Of a DNA stretch of 64,000 bases, positions 53,601-64,000 are shown piece by piece. The DNA is from Rhea pennata (lineage: Eukaryota > Chordata > Aves > Rheiformes > Rheidae), in assembly GCF_028389875.1 (NCBI RefSeq), contig NC_084664.1:60714703-60778702 (forward strand), read 5' to 3'. Within the stretch, counting starts at the first letter, position 1. Each line of letters opens with the position of its first letter. The notes under the pieces are model-generated. The model ran no database searches, was not told where the DNA came from, and saw only the letters and a list, made by a program, of their open reading frames with translations. The translations under genes were made by a program, and so were the position numbers.

Positions 53601-55861
53601 ATAAAAGTTGAAGGCAGTTACTATGATCTGATATTAATATGATTAAGCCTAAAGGTAGCTGGTACAGTTAAACTGAACCTCCTCTTTTCCTTTCAAATGT
53701 TGGTTCAGGTAAGAATGCATGGAAAAGTAGCTAGGAAATTGCTTATAATGGGGTTGTGGCAGCATCTTCCAACGACTATGATTGCTCTTATGCTTCCCAT
53801 TGATATATTTCTTCTACGTGATGTGATGGCATAAACGTTTCGATACACTGGAAATACACTGGACTTGTCCCTTCTTAAAAGAGCTGATGGAAAGGTCCTG
53901 CTTTCTGTGTAAAGTGGCATGACCAAAAAGCTGTCATTTCTTTGTTAAACCTTTCTTATGAGTTGAATATCTGAGACCACTGAAAATAGTGATGGTTAAG
54001 TATGATAGCATGTGGTCATCTGTATTGTTATTTTACCCTTGTCAGAATGTATCTGGACACCTTTGGTTGTGGATAGGTATGAAGCATCCTGTGTTACTCT
54101 GTTTTGATCAGATCAAAAAATGCTAAAAACATGTTCTTCTGTGACCAGAGAGACTTACGAGAAGAACACAAATCTGAGAACTAAAAGCCCTTTATTCTGT
54201 ACTTGGCTGATCATAGCTTCCTTATGTGACCCTGGAGAAGTCACTTAATCTCGCTATCTGTAAAATATGGATACATTGTTTTCTCTTATTGGTTCTCTCT
54301 CATTGTAAATCATTCTTTTTATTTACCTTGCAGTGAAGATTTTGAGGATTAACACAGAAATATCTACAAAGTATTTAGAGATTAGTGTCAGGAATTCATA
54401 GAATAAGAATTCCAGGTGCAATCTGCCGTCATCAAGGGAGCATCTATGGTTGTGCATCTAAACTTTCCTCAGAAAAGGTGGTTTTAGCTTCTTCTTAGAA
54501 TGTGTACTTTTAATCTCATCTTCAGTTTTATGGAATTGATGAAGCACATTTTCAAGTGCAAGTTAAAGAAAAACCTGTCCAGGGACTCTCTATTTACTAG
54601 TATAGGAGTTAGTAGCGTTGGGAAAAAAAAGAAAAAAGATGTTTTATTTACAAAAGAGATACAACCATCAGAGCGTATAATGGAATTTCAACTCTTTTCA
54701 ACTCTTTCTGTTTGGAGGCACTAAAGTATTCTGATACACGGATTCTGATACTCTTCATAATTTCAGTACATTCTGGCTCATTAGCAATTAACATAAATTA
54801 GTGCTTGAGTGGAAGAAAATTATATTAGAGGGATCTAAATTCTTCTCAGATGTGTATACACAACAGTTTGCATTTAGCTTAATCATGGGTTTGGCATATT
54901 TCAGTGAAGGCAGAATGTAGATCAGTGTAATTGGGACTGATATTTTGTTCCATATATCTTGGCTTATTTTATTGGAGTGACACACAGGTTATAAATAAGG
55001 AACAGGAGGTACCCATCTGTGTGAAATTACTCATTTTATTTCTGATACAAGGTTAGTACTGCAAAGATTTGCCAGCAGTTTTTTTTTTCTTTTTTTTTTT
55101 TTTCCAGTAGGAGGTTAAAAATAATTGAAATCACATCATTCCTATGTTTGCTATGTTTGCAAAATGCTAAGTGTGGTGCAGCTCTGCTCACAGAGTGGGC
55201 TTCTGCTAATTTCATCCATCTGGAGGTACTGCAAATTGTTGATCAGAAGATTTCTTTTGTTGGCATATTCCATGTTTCCATTAGAAGACTCATCTGACAT
55301 ATGTATGTTGACATAACTTCCACATTAGACACATAAAGGTTTTAAGCTTATATATTTCAAAATACATAAGTTCACTCTGGAAAAGATGTAGACCATAAAT
55401 CACAGTCTTATATTTCCAAATGACTAGAGCACACGTTACGTATTTTTGATTTTGTGCTTGCTTAATTTCAATAACAAAAGAATTTGTTTTGTACTTTAGA
55501 ATGTGTAGTTGACCTACATTTCATGTGGATGTGTTTGCTTTTCCAATTTTTTTATGTCAGCCCATCAAAAAACTAAAATAAGAATTCCCTTATCCCTCAT
55601 CCTTAACTTTAGAAACTACAGAAAAAAGCAATGTCAACAGACCCATAAAAGTCTACATGACTCAGCTGTTTAAAAGATAAATAAAAAGCAATGAAAAAAA
55701 TCACATTCTCTAAATGTTGATTTTTCCATTCAAACACATTCTAATAAAAATAAAACTAATGTTCAAATGCAGTGTTTTGTTGAAACATGAAGTATGCTGA
55801 GGTTTGTTTGTATCTACGTTAATTCTCACTGTTATGGAATAACGTAAGGATATCTAACCAA

Positions 55862-55889
55862 TCTCTCTCTCTCTCTCTTTTTTTTTTTA
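55862..55889. repeat. RAMP3: (CT)n-T(n) microsatellite forming the acceptor pyrimidine tract of the RAMP3 microexon
   Basis: About eight CT units followed by a T-run of roughly 11 bases lie 16 bases before the microexon acceptor. The tract therefore serves as part of its polypyrimidine tract. Length variation here could shift U2AF binding and microexon inclusion. Confidence 0.85.
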
Positions 55890-55905
55890 TTTTTCCTTCC
55901 CCTAG

Positions 55906-55935
55906 TGAATGGTCTAATGACGCTTGGATTAACAG
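55906..55935 (+). CDS. RAMP3: RAMP3 coding exon 2, 30-nt microexon (second half of signal peptide)
   Basis: The exon lies between a pyrimidine-rich acceptor (CCTTCCCCTAG|TG) and a good donor (ACAG|GTGAGC). With the last base of exon 1 it reads VNGLMTLGLT and ends one base into a Gly codon, phase 1 on both sides. It therefore completes a hydrophobic run starting at Val7 and supplies the small residues (Gly19, Thr21, Gly22) usual before signal-peptidase cleavage. At 30 nt it is a multiple of three, so skipping keeps the frame but leaves only a very short core. It is too short to be found as an ORF; the evidence is the paired splice sites, matching phases and a plausible joined signal peptide. 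Human RAMP3, as I recall it, has three coding exons and no such separate piece, so this split may be lineage-specific. Transcript data would settle it. Confidence 0.75.
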
Positions 55936-58900
55936 GTGAGCTTTACTTCTAAAATTCAAACATACATTTGATTTGTTCGTGGTAACTATTTAAAAAGCAC
56001 TTCCATTCTATCTCATTTCAGTTAGTCAGGTTCATGCATTTTTTTACAATTGGTCTCGTGTATTGGTTATGTGAACAGAGAGTGGCTCAGTGTTTGCAAA
56101 GATCAGTCTCAATAGTGATGGTAAAGATGCAGAATTATTCATAAATTTGAAACCCTTTGGCCAGGGTTTTAGACAGAAACTCTTATGACATTGCATTGTT
56201 CAAGGAGGCAGATAATTTTCATACTATTCGTACTATGACTTTCAGAGATTTCTTACAACCTTCCAAAACATTAAAGTTCTGAAGAAATGCAACCAAAAAT
56301 ACCAAGGCCATAACAAATCCATTTAAACACCCCACTGAGAAGGAGCCGGAGTCAACAGTCAGTGTACATTATGTAATGAGAAGGCTTGTATTCTATTGAA
56401 TTTATAGGATTATAAATCAAGTGATAGCAAGCTATTTAGAATACTCAGCCAAAGCAGCCAGTGTAGCCTAAATTTTGTAAAAGCATCCCTGCAGAATTCA
56501 AATTGCCAGGCATACATCTATCATACGTATCTGGTTGTCTATTCTGCCCAGTTTTAATGTTCATCTGCACATCTACCATTGAAAGATATAAATTTTTATC
56601 TGTTAGATGAATTGGTGGGAACATTTTAATAGTCAAGTTTCTTAACTATCGTGTTAACTTCCGAAGGATAAAATTACACTTTCCCTATTTCATAACTTTT
56701 ACCATTTGCATTACTGGCACTGAACTGCAGTTCTGAATTTTTGTAATGTTGCTGAAGTCTTAACATCAGCCAGAAGAGCTCTAACAATGAGATGTGATGA
56801 AGTAGGTAGGGTCAGAAGTAATGGATTTATTCAGATGGTCCCGATTAGCTGTAGGCCTGAAGAGGTTTGTGGCTAGTATGAAGTAATAGACTTAGGGTCT
56901 TAGATGTAAAATAGACTGTCCAGTTATAGTCCTGCTGTTGTATGAAAGCAGAGTATTTTGTTGATCAGATGTGGTGGCTGCCTCTTAGTTGGCACCTGGC
57001 GTGACTGAGTCGGTGACTTCTCCAGCTAAAAGAATCAGCTGCTATAGTATGAATTAAATTGGCAAGGCATTCCTGCTCGGGCTCTGAAAGAAGAGCTCTG
57101 AAGAGTCTCCTTCATGGATTAAGCACTGTAGTGTGCACCTGGTGCTGTTTTACAATTACACATCTCATTTCGAATGGAGATGTTAGAATTTGTAATCAAC
57201 AACTATATCATGTTAAGAAGTCTGAAACCAATCATCTTGCGTCTCTTTTATTGGGCTAAATATTAAGAATCTGTACCCTGTTGAGACTGAGGACTCTATC
57301 TAGATTCTCATGAAATGAAGACTTGCATGCTTTTGACCTTACTTCACTTAACAATACTTTTTGCTAACACAACATAAAATTAGAACATAGGAGGAGGGGA
57401 AAAGTTGGAAGGAACCTTGATTTTTCAGTCAAATTTCCTGAGTGACAGCCACAGATTATTACCATTTGTTGTTTATATGGCAGCTGTGAATGAAGTAACT
57501 TTTAGATGCTGGAGGAAGAGTTCTGAAAAGGGTAACCATAAAGCACCTCCTCCCTGCATGGGAGGAAGCAGGATTTCAGGTTTTCAGGAGCAGTAGGCAA
57601 AGAAGCTGAGGTAGGAACAAGGCAACCAGCTTTTCAGCAATGACAGAATCCTACTCTCAAAATGTAACTGATACAAGGAAAAGAAATATCTGCTCTCTGC
57701 AATGTAGATAGATAAAAATGTTCGTTCAAAAATTGGTGCAAGACTTCGTTCTACATAGACTTCCTTTCTCAGTGATTAAAAATGGACTAAATGGTCTGTT
57801 CTTCCTGCCTTTTCTCTTAAAACTAACTTTTCCTCCAGAATTCTCAAAGGGAGCCTCCTGGCACACAGATTTGCTAGGAGTACAGTTTTGTTGAGATGGG
57901 ATTTTTTCCTCAGATTTTCTTTGGTTTAAAGAGAAGAAATGCCAATGTTTTATTCTAACTAGCTTACTAATTTAATTTAGGCATTATATTAAAAATTAAA
58001 GTTAAAATTAAGCAAGCATTTTTTAGTTTGCTCCAAAATTTATGTATTTTGTATGTAAAAGTAGAATCAAAATAATTGAAATGATAAAGGTAAAGGAAGA
58101 CATATTCCAAATCAAATTAGATAATCAAAACAGAATGTTACAACCTTAGCAAAACTGAATACTTCAGCTACTCTGAATAAAAATTTTTCAGAATTTTAAT
58201 TTTATAACAAAAGTCAAAATATTGGCCTTGTATTTCATTTCAGGTGTGGGCTGTATAAGTACTTTCAACTTTGACTCTAAATATTGTTGTGAAGTTGCCA
58301 TTTTATATTGCAAAGGGTACAGGCTTGCTCATGACAAGGTTAATTCCTTCTTTCCCAGTAGCTGGTTGTTTGTAACATTAACATCAGATAATGGCAAATA
58401 ATTCCATTAATGGATATACTAAACAAAAGTCTTAATTGTGATTGTGGGCTTTCAAGCGTTTAGTTCATAAGGTATACAAATCTTTCTGAAAGAGAAGTAT
58501 ATTTATAGTATACAGTTATTTCAATGAGACACATCTGTATAAGCTAGAGCAGTGCTTTCTACAGTGAAGGGCTGGGAAATAAAGGGCAAGGCCGTGAAGG
58601 AAGCTAATTCCAGTTAGCTTTTAATTAGTAGTGCTAGTGTTCAGTAAGAAGTTAGTAAGATTAGAAATTCAGAAAGATTAGAAAAGTGACTAGGTAGGTT
58701 TCTCTGTGCAAGGCCTAAAAGATGATATAGTAAGGTACAGTATTTTATACTGAGGGTTTTTTAGTAAACTTATGTTTTACATATTAAGTTGTGTGGAAAA
58801 TTGAATGTTAAATTTACAGCAATTTAAGTGGAAGGCAGAATTATGTGAATGAGTGGGGTTTTTCTTCTTCTTCTTCTTCTTCTTCTTCTTCTTCTTCTTC

Positions 58901-58995
58901 TTCTTCTTCTTCTTCTTTTTTTTTTTTTAAAAAAAGAATCCATAGTTCTTCTATTTCAATGTTTGGGATTTAATGTGCTTTCTGACTTTACCTAG
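55936..58995 (+). other. RAMP3: RAMP3 intron 2 (3,060 bases)
   Basis: The intron runs from GTGAGC to TTTACCTAG. It is AT-rich single-copy-looking sequence, and its last 135 bases contain a CTT microsatellite followed by a T-run and A-run. No other gene or mobile element was recognised in it. Confidence 0.75.
58864..58928. repeat. (CTT)18 microsatellite plus T-run near RAMP3 exon 3
   Basis: Eighteen uninterrupted CTT units (58864-58917) run into T residues to 58928, followed by seven A. The tract is pure pyrimidine on the RAMP3 sense strand and ends 67 bases before the exon 3 acceptor. Mirror-symmetric GAA.TTC runs can form triplex (H-DNA) and change length readily. Confidence 0.95.
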
Positions 58996-59128
58996 GTGCA
59001 CGTCAACAGAGTAATCTCTGCAATGAATCACTCATGTTAGAAAAGTTGCCTGCCTGTGGAAAATCCTTTGAAGAGATGATGAAGAAAGTGGACTCTAAAA
59101 AATGGTGCAACTTGACGGAATTTATCAT
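58996..59128 (+). CDS. RAMP3: RAMP3 coding exon 3 (N-terminal part of the extracellular domain)
   Basis: After acceptor TTTACCTAG|GT this exon encodes the end of the signal peptide and the start of the ectodomain, residues 22-65 plus two bases, and stops at donor CAT|GTAAGA. Cysteines fall at residues 30, 42 and 59. Their 12 and 17 residue spacing is the same as in human RAMP3 (Cys28, 40, 57). Hallmark stretches include LEKLPACGKSF, KKVD and KKWCNLTEFI; about 25 of 36 residues from the first cysteine match human RAMP3 as I recall it, far more than match RAMP1. Sequons at Asn31 (NES) and Asn60 (NLT) are likely N-glycosylated, as in mammalian RAMP3. The final exon, with the YYES...GCYWP region, transmembrane helix and PDZ-binding tail, was not found in the remaining 4.9 kb. 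Confidence 0.93.
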
Positions 59129-62100
59129 GTAAGAGTTAATTTTGATTTTGATACATTGTTATCTTCTTATAATGGCTGTCCTTTAATAAAATTGATCCTC
59201 CCAAGTGCCAAGGACACCTTAACACCTAGAAGGGATATGCAAGTTCTCTAAAGCAGAATGGTTCAGACATGTATTTTATCTTCACAGGTCAAGTTTGATA
59301 GATTTTAGCAATTCTGTTGAAGAAAAGGTTTTACCCTACTCAATATAAAATGTTCGCCATATTTTGAAGTCAGTGGAGGGAATTTTTGCCTTAGTCTTTC
59401 ACTTGCCTTTACTTCTCCTTTCACTTACTACAGGAGTGAAAGTCAGAGAAATGTTTCATAAATAAATAATTCCATTAACAATCCTTTCTTTTGCATTTTC
59501 TCGTAGAGTGTCTTTCAGAACAATTTATATTCAATGCCAGATGGCTATTTTATCAGTACCTAATGAAAGCCATGGTATACCAGTCTCCCTAAAGTGTCTA
59601 AAATGTTTGTGTTCCAGATAAATTGAAAACCTCCTGTATTTGGTTCCCATTGCAGAGGGCTAAACAGTAGCTCTTAAGTCCCTGCAGTATGACCATGTGC
59701 TCACAGAAAGAAACCCAGTTCCTGACTCTAGGAGTGCACAAAATAAATCATGTTAGTGGAGATTAACTGATAGGCTAATGAATATAATTTGGTATTACTT
59801 TTACCTCGGTTGTGTTTATATTTCATTTTTATTTCAGTATATTTTATGCAAATGTTATTTAAATCCATTTTTTCTCTGAAAGCATTAAGGTAATGTGATT
59901 CCAGAATCATTCTACTTTGTTTTCTTTGTTGGTAGCAATGCAGTTTCATTCCCTGATTTCTCTTTCAATAAGATGACAATAATATTTTCCGAGGCATAGT
60001 TCCAGAAATCTACCTCTTGTGTGAAATTATCCTGTCCAAATGTAAAATGCTCTGTTGTACTGATACTGTTGCAGTTTGTTTCTACACCTGCCAGATAACC
60101 TGGGGAGAGTAAGCACCACCTGTTCTCTTTGAATGACTAGAAAGACCCCTAGACAGACAGTGATGGTGGAGGCATTATTATTTTCTTATCTCTATTCTTG
60201 GTTTGTAGTTGCTGGGGGTATTTAAACATCTTAAGCTGTGCACTTCAAACTCTGGTCTGGAGGAAACTCACAGTAATGTGAGTTCATGCAATTTGTGGCT
60301 TTTTTTGGCTTCATGGAGCATCTGCTTCTTCAGAGCATGTCTGCTCATGCATAATACTTGGTTTTCGGAAGTGCCAAGTACCCTCTACACCGATTGAAAT
60401 CACAGGAAACTGCAGGTGTTCAGTACTTCAGAAAACTAGGTTCAAGTGAATTAGCTCTGGTGAAATACAAGCCAAGCTGAAACAGAGCTTCAGATTTAAA
60501 ACTACACTAATGCAGTGCCCTGGTTTTGGGAGTGCTCCTGAAGCAGGGTAGCCACAGGTTCACTCTTACCACATCTATTACAATTTCCTTTAGCTCCAGA
60601 TATGTCCTTGTCTCATATGAACTCTGATTGTGTCCCCTGTTTATTATCGCTTCATGTTGATCACGTAGATTTTAACTGGCTGACCATCAATAGACACAAC
60701 AGATAATGAAGCACTGGACCTCCGTGCTACGCTGCAGCAGTTCCCTGTGTTTCTCTGCTGTTGCCTCCTGTATCAAATGTCCCGCCTGTTGATAATATTT
60801 CATAATCTGACAGCACATTAACCACTTAGATGCTGTTCCCTTTTAGCACTTTTATTTGCTGGTGCTGGATTACACTACAGCTCAGCTTTTATGTGTAGCT
60901 TCTTAAACTATGCAGCACTCATGTGAAAGATGCATGCATGCATCTCTTCAATTATGGAGAAAAGCAAGAGGAGATAACTCCTTGGTATGCATCTTGGTCC
61001 CTTTTGTGCCCTGAGGATGACAATAGATTCTTGCTCCTGTCTCTGTCCCGTGGCCAGATCTAGTCAGAGAGAGCTTTTGGGACATGTACAGTACATTGAA
61101 ACCCTCTTCCTGCAGGTGGTGGAATGGCTGAAAATGGGCTCTTTGGCTACCTTTCATTGAGGAAATTTGCCTGTCCTGCCCTGATGGCTCAGACATCAGT
61201 ACTGCGTGGGGTGTGTTTTATAATGTGAGCAGTATAACTGGCATTTCTGCCTATTGTACTCAAAATAACTTATGAACAGAGAAAACCCTAGTTACTGCTT
61301 TCTTCTCTTTGAGTAGATAGCAGGATGGCCTAAAGGACCTGAGAATCTCAAGGGGGTTATTCTGATCTTCCAGTACTCCGTGAATATTTTGAGATATTTC
61401 TTCCATCTTGCCCAAACTTCTTACCATGAATCCGAATCTGTCTACTATACTTTTAGGCTGTACTAGAAAATGGTGGAACTGAATGCTTGACAATACATTT
61501 TTTTTTCCTCATCTGAGAAGAACAAGGAGGGAAGAAGAAAGAAATGAATGTGTCACGTTCCTGGAAACGTTGTTAGTACAGAGCTATTGAAAGTCTCTTA
61601 CCATATAGAAGCAGACTTGTTATGTAAGAGTGCAAATCTTAGAGCAAAGAGGAAAAGTGTTCGTAAATAGATGAGAAAGCAGAAATCCACAAGAAAAGAG
61701 GGCGCAGATTTCAGGGTGTGTGTAGAGTTGTATTACAGCCTTGGGTGTATTACTGAGTTCAGATTTTGTGCTATACAGAAATACTTAAATGTCAGGATAA
61801 CTGAGTCGGATGTGCTGGAGCCTAACTTTTCTGTGATAATCATTGCAATTGGAAGTCAGCACTGGAGAAATTATTTCGCAGTGAACTAGCAACAAGTCGA
61901 GCAAAATAAGTAATCCAGATAAATTCTTTCAAAACGAAGTATTCACACAACCAGTAGAGAATAAGATCCTTGAAATGGAGAGCTGATAGTCAGCATGTTG
62001 GCTAATTGTATTGTAACTTCTCAGTCAGAGAAGTGAGCAGCGTATGTCACAGTGTTGACATTAGACTTCTGGATATTGCTGAGCTCAAGAGATTATTTTT

Positions 62101-64000
62101 TAGAGCTAAAGACATACTGTTAAAACTAGTTATGCATGTCATGGGAAAGGCAAGACCTGTTTTGATTTCTGTTTTGCTTGCACAATTTCTTCATCAAAAA
62201 AATAGCAGTTTCATTAAACGTAATAGAAAAGTGGTCCCTCAGAACTGAAAAAGTGTAGAAGTATTTATTTCTTTACAGTGACATGGATGTATCGATGTTC
62301 TACAGTGCCGCAGCCCAACACAGGGCCCCGACACCACAGAAAGCAAAAAATGAATAGCAGAATTCTCATTTTGCGTGCGTAAGCTGTGTTTATTCCAATA
62401 TCTTCTCTCTTACATAGCCCAAAATTGCACTGAAATCTGACAAAGAAATATATCTACACCACAAGAAGAAAAGTCTTAGAATGCAAGTGCTACTAAATTT
62501 ATTTAATAAATAATTTAAATTAAATACTAGATTATACTAGGAGCAACAATTTTAATATTGTAACACATCTAGTTGCAAGTTATTTTCCTCATTTTGAAGG
62601 AAGAACTGCAATTTTCCCTGAAATGATCTCCATCATAATTGTATTATAATCATAAATTTGAATTCATTGCTGATATCTTGTTCATATTGATGAGTTTCCT
62701 CCACTAATTGGATTATTAGCAGTGCAGTCAAGGGTACCTACAGGAGTCAAATATTAGACTCTGCCTTTGTTTAATGCAGGTGAAGAAAGGGGCAGCATTT
62801 TGCAAGCCTTGTGCTAAAATTGCTTCAAGAATTAAAATACTCTATTGGAAGATTCTTCTAATGTTTAAAGGTGACTGAAGACTCTTGAGTTCTCTTGACT
62901 TTCAATTAGTGTTAACAATTCACCTTGCCTTTGTCCTTTCTGATTGCGCTTCCCCTTTTGTATCATCTTCAATCCCTGTACCAGATATTCCTGCCTATTT
63001 CTAGAGAGTATTTCGTCTAAAGAAAACTGTAAATGTGATACTTTTTTTGTTTGTTTGTAGAACTGTGAAATGAAAATTAAACATTTTTGGAAAAATTATG
63101 TTCATTTTTCCCCTTGTGCAGCACCAAAAAAAATGCCAGCCTTTTCCAAATGCAACAAGAAAGATAGAAAGCAGTTTAAGAAAACCTATATATGATGTAA
63201 AAATGTAAACTATCACTTGTATTTGAAATTCTGTTTTAGAAGAAAGAGAGAGAGGAGAGATAAATTTGTTTGGGAATTTATTTGCTGAATCAAGTACTGA
63301 TGAGGCATTTCTTCCCCAGACTACAAACTTATCATAAAGTTTCATGGCACTGTAGGAACTGTGCTAAGAACAGACATTATGGTTTGACATCATCCCTAAT
63401 ATGATAAACATATAGGCTAATGTCTTCAACTGTCTGGAGGAACACTGAGTGATGAGACTGCTTCTTTATTAATTTATCAGTAGCAATGATCACTTAAAAT
63501 TCAAATATTTAGGCTTGATAATTTATAGTCTACTCTGATTTTAAGTCTAGCCTCCAGCAGTAAAATTAGCCGTCTTGGAACAGATAGGGGTTTAAAACTA
63601 ATGTAAGGATTACACCTTCTTCATACAGTAATTTCTGCATGGCACTCTTCACTTGCAAAGATCTTGCAAAATTGGCTCTGTATCTTATATCAAAATATAA
63701 TTGTTCATGGAGCTGTGCCACTAAAGATTGTGACCTTACCACCATTGCTCAAGCAAATATATCAGGAAATCAAAAATTAGGGCATGATGCTGCTTGACTC
63801 TGGACAGCGAAGAGAGCGTTGTTCTGCATATGAGCAGAGCAGACCAATCTCCCTTAGACATAGTTTAAAAGTGAGCCCAGAAGGTAATTTTATTCGCAGA
63901 CATTGCTTTCAACAAAGAGCAAAGGACACCTGCGTGTTTTGTACGTCTTATATTCTCCTGCTGCACATTTATTCAGTTGTATCCTCACACATCTGGTCAT
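59129..64000 (+). other. RAMP3: RAMP3 intron 3, 5' part (continues past window)
   Basis: The intron opens with GTAAGA. I looked through the remaining 4.9 kb for the last RAMP3 exon, expected to code for YYES...C...GCYWP followed by a membrane helix, and did not see it, so the exon is most likely to the right of the window. The only mobile-element trace recognised is the LTR fragment at about 62.3 kb. Confidence 0.7.
62306..62425 (-). mobile_element. Fragment of a second endogenous retroviral LTR (3' end), antisense
   Basis: On the minus strand this ends GTGTTGGGCTGCGGCA, sharing the last 11 bases (GGGCTGCGGCA) with the LTR at the left edge of the window. It also contains TGTCGGGGCCCTG, a motif found near the other end of that LTR. 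An AATAAA signal (complement of 62389-62394) lies about 85 bases before the terminus, as expected for R-U5. The U3 part and the outer boundary were not recognised, so the right limit is approximate. It lies in RAMP3 intron 3, opposite to the gene. It has no coding capacity. Confidence 0.6.

Larger units (their letters stand above)
37883..55905 (+). other. RAMP3: RAMP3 intron 1 (18,023 bases)
   Basis: The intron begins GTGAGT and ends CCCCTAG. It holds the rest of the CpG island, two T-rich tracts (38.40-38.53 kb), a CT/CA microsatellite (40.36-40.43 kb), a reverse-oriented SINE (46.53-46.66 kb), an AT run (47.25 kb) and a GC-rich patch (50.3-50.7 kb). I found no other coding exon. The longest open frames (for example 40840-41217, 125 codons; 47608-47940, 110 codons) have no recognisable domain and are probably chance. 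Confidence 0.75.

Noticed and set aside
58864..58928. CTT repeat as a CRISPR-like or coding repeat
   Set aside because: Simple uninterrupted trinucleotide with no spacers, located in an intron; it is a microsatellite.
59129..64000. Final RAMP3 exon (transmembrane region) inside the window
   Set aside because: No open stretch with an acceptor encoding the expected YYES or GCYWP residues or a following membrane helix was seen; it is presumed to lie to the right.

Overview
The window is vertebrate nuclear DNA: AT-rich, mostly non-coding, full of homopolymer and dinucleotide runs, with split coding exons and CR1 LINE copies. CR1 elements ending in ATTCTATG-type octamers point to a bird (or other sauropsid). 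A short composite element with a tRNA-Ile-like head and a CR1 tail at about 46.53-46.66 kb resembles the CR1-mobilised SINE known from passerines (TguSINE1 type), so a perching bird is the best guess. No bacterial, CRISPR or plasmid-like structure is present.

One real protein gene is recognisable, on the + strand: RAMP3, receptor activity-modifying protein 3. Its CpG-island promoter and first coding exon lie at about 37.5-38.2 kb (start codon 37849, donor after 37882). A 30-nt microexon follows at 55906-55935, then a 133-nt exon at 58996-59128. The three exons splice in one open frame: a signal peptide, then the cysteine-rich N-terminal ectodomain with three cysteines and two N-glycosylation sequons. 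The rest of the ectodomain, the membrane span and the cytoplasmic tail were not found and should lie past the right edge. Intron 1 is about 18.0 kb, intron 2 about 3.1 kb, and intron 3 at least 4.9 kb.

Region by region: 3-360 is an antisense retroviral LTR. 361-37340 is a gene-poor stretch with a possible further LTR-like patch at 8.2-8.8 kb, a 5'-truncated CR1 at 25.8-26.2 kb, and a longer decayed CR1 at 32.94-34.15 kb that keeps part of the reverse transcriptase. An alternating purine-pyrimidine CA/CG tract (37.35-37.59 kb) runs directly into the RAMP3 CpG island. Intron 1 holds two long T-rich tracts, a CT/CA microsatellite, the SINE and a GC-rich patch. Intron 2 ends with 18 CTT units close to exon 3. 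Intron 3 contains a fragment of a second antisense LTR.

The main points of interest are in RAMP3: a frame-neutral microexon that supplies half of the signal-peptide core, microsatellites next to two splice acceptors, an out-of-frame uORF whose stop is the first triplet of the microexon, and a Z-DNA-prone tract abutting the promoter. I did not find a new multi-gene system.
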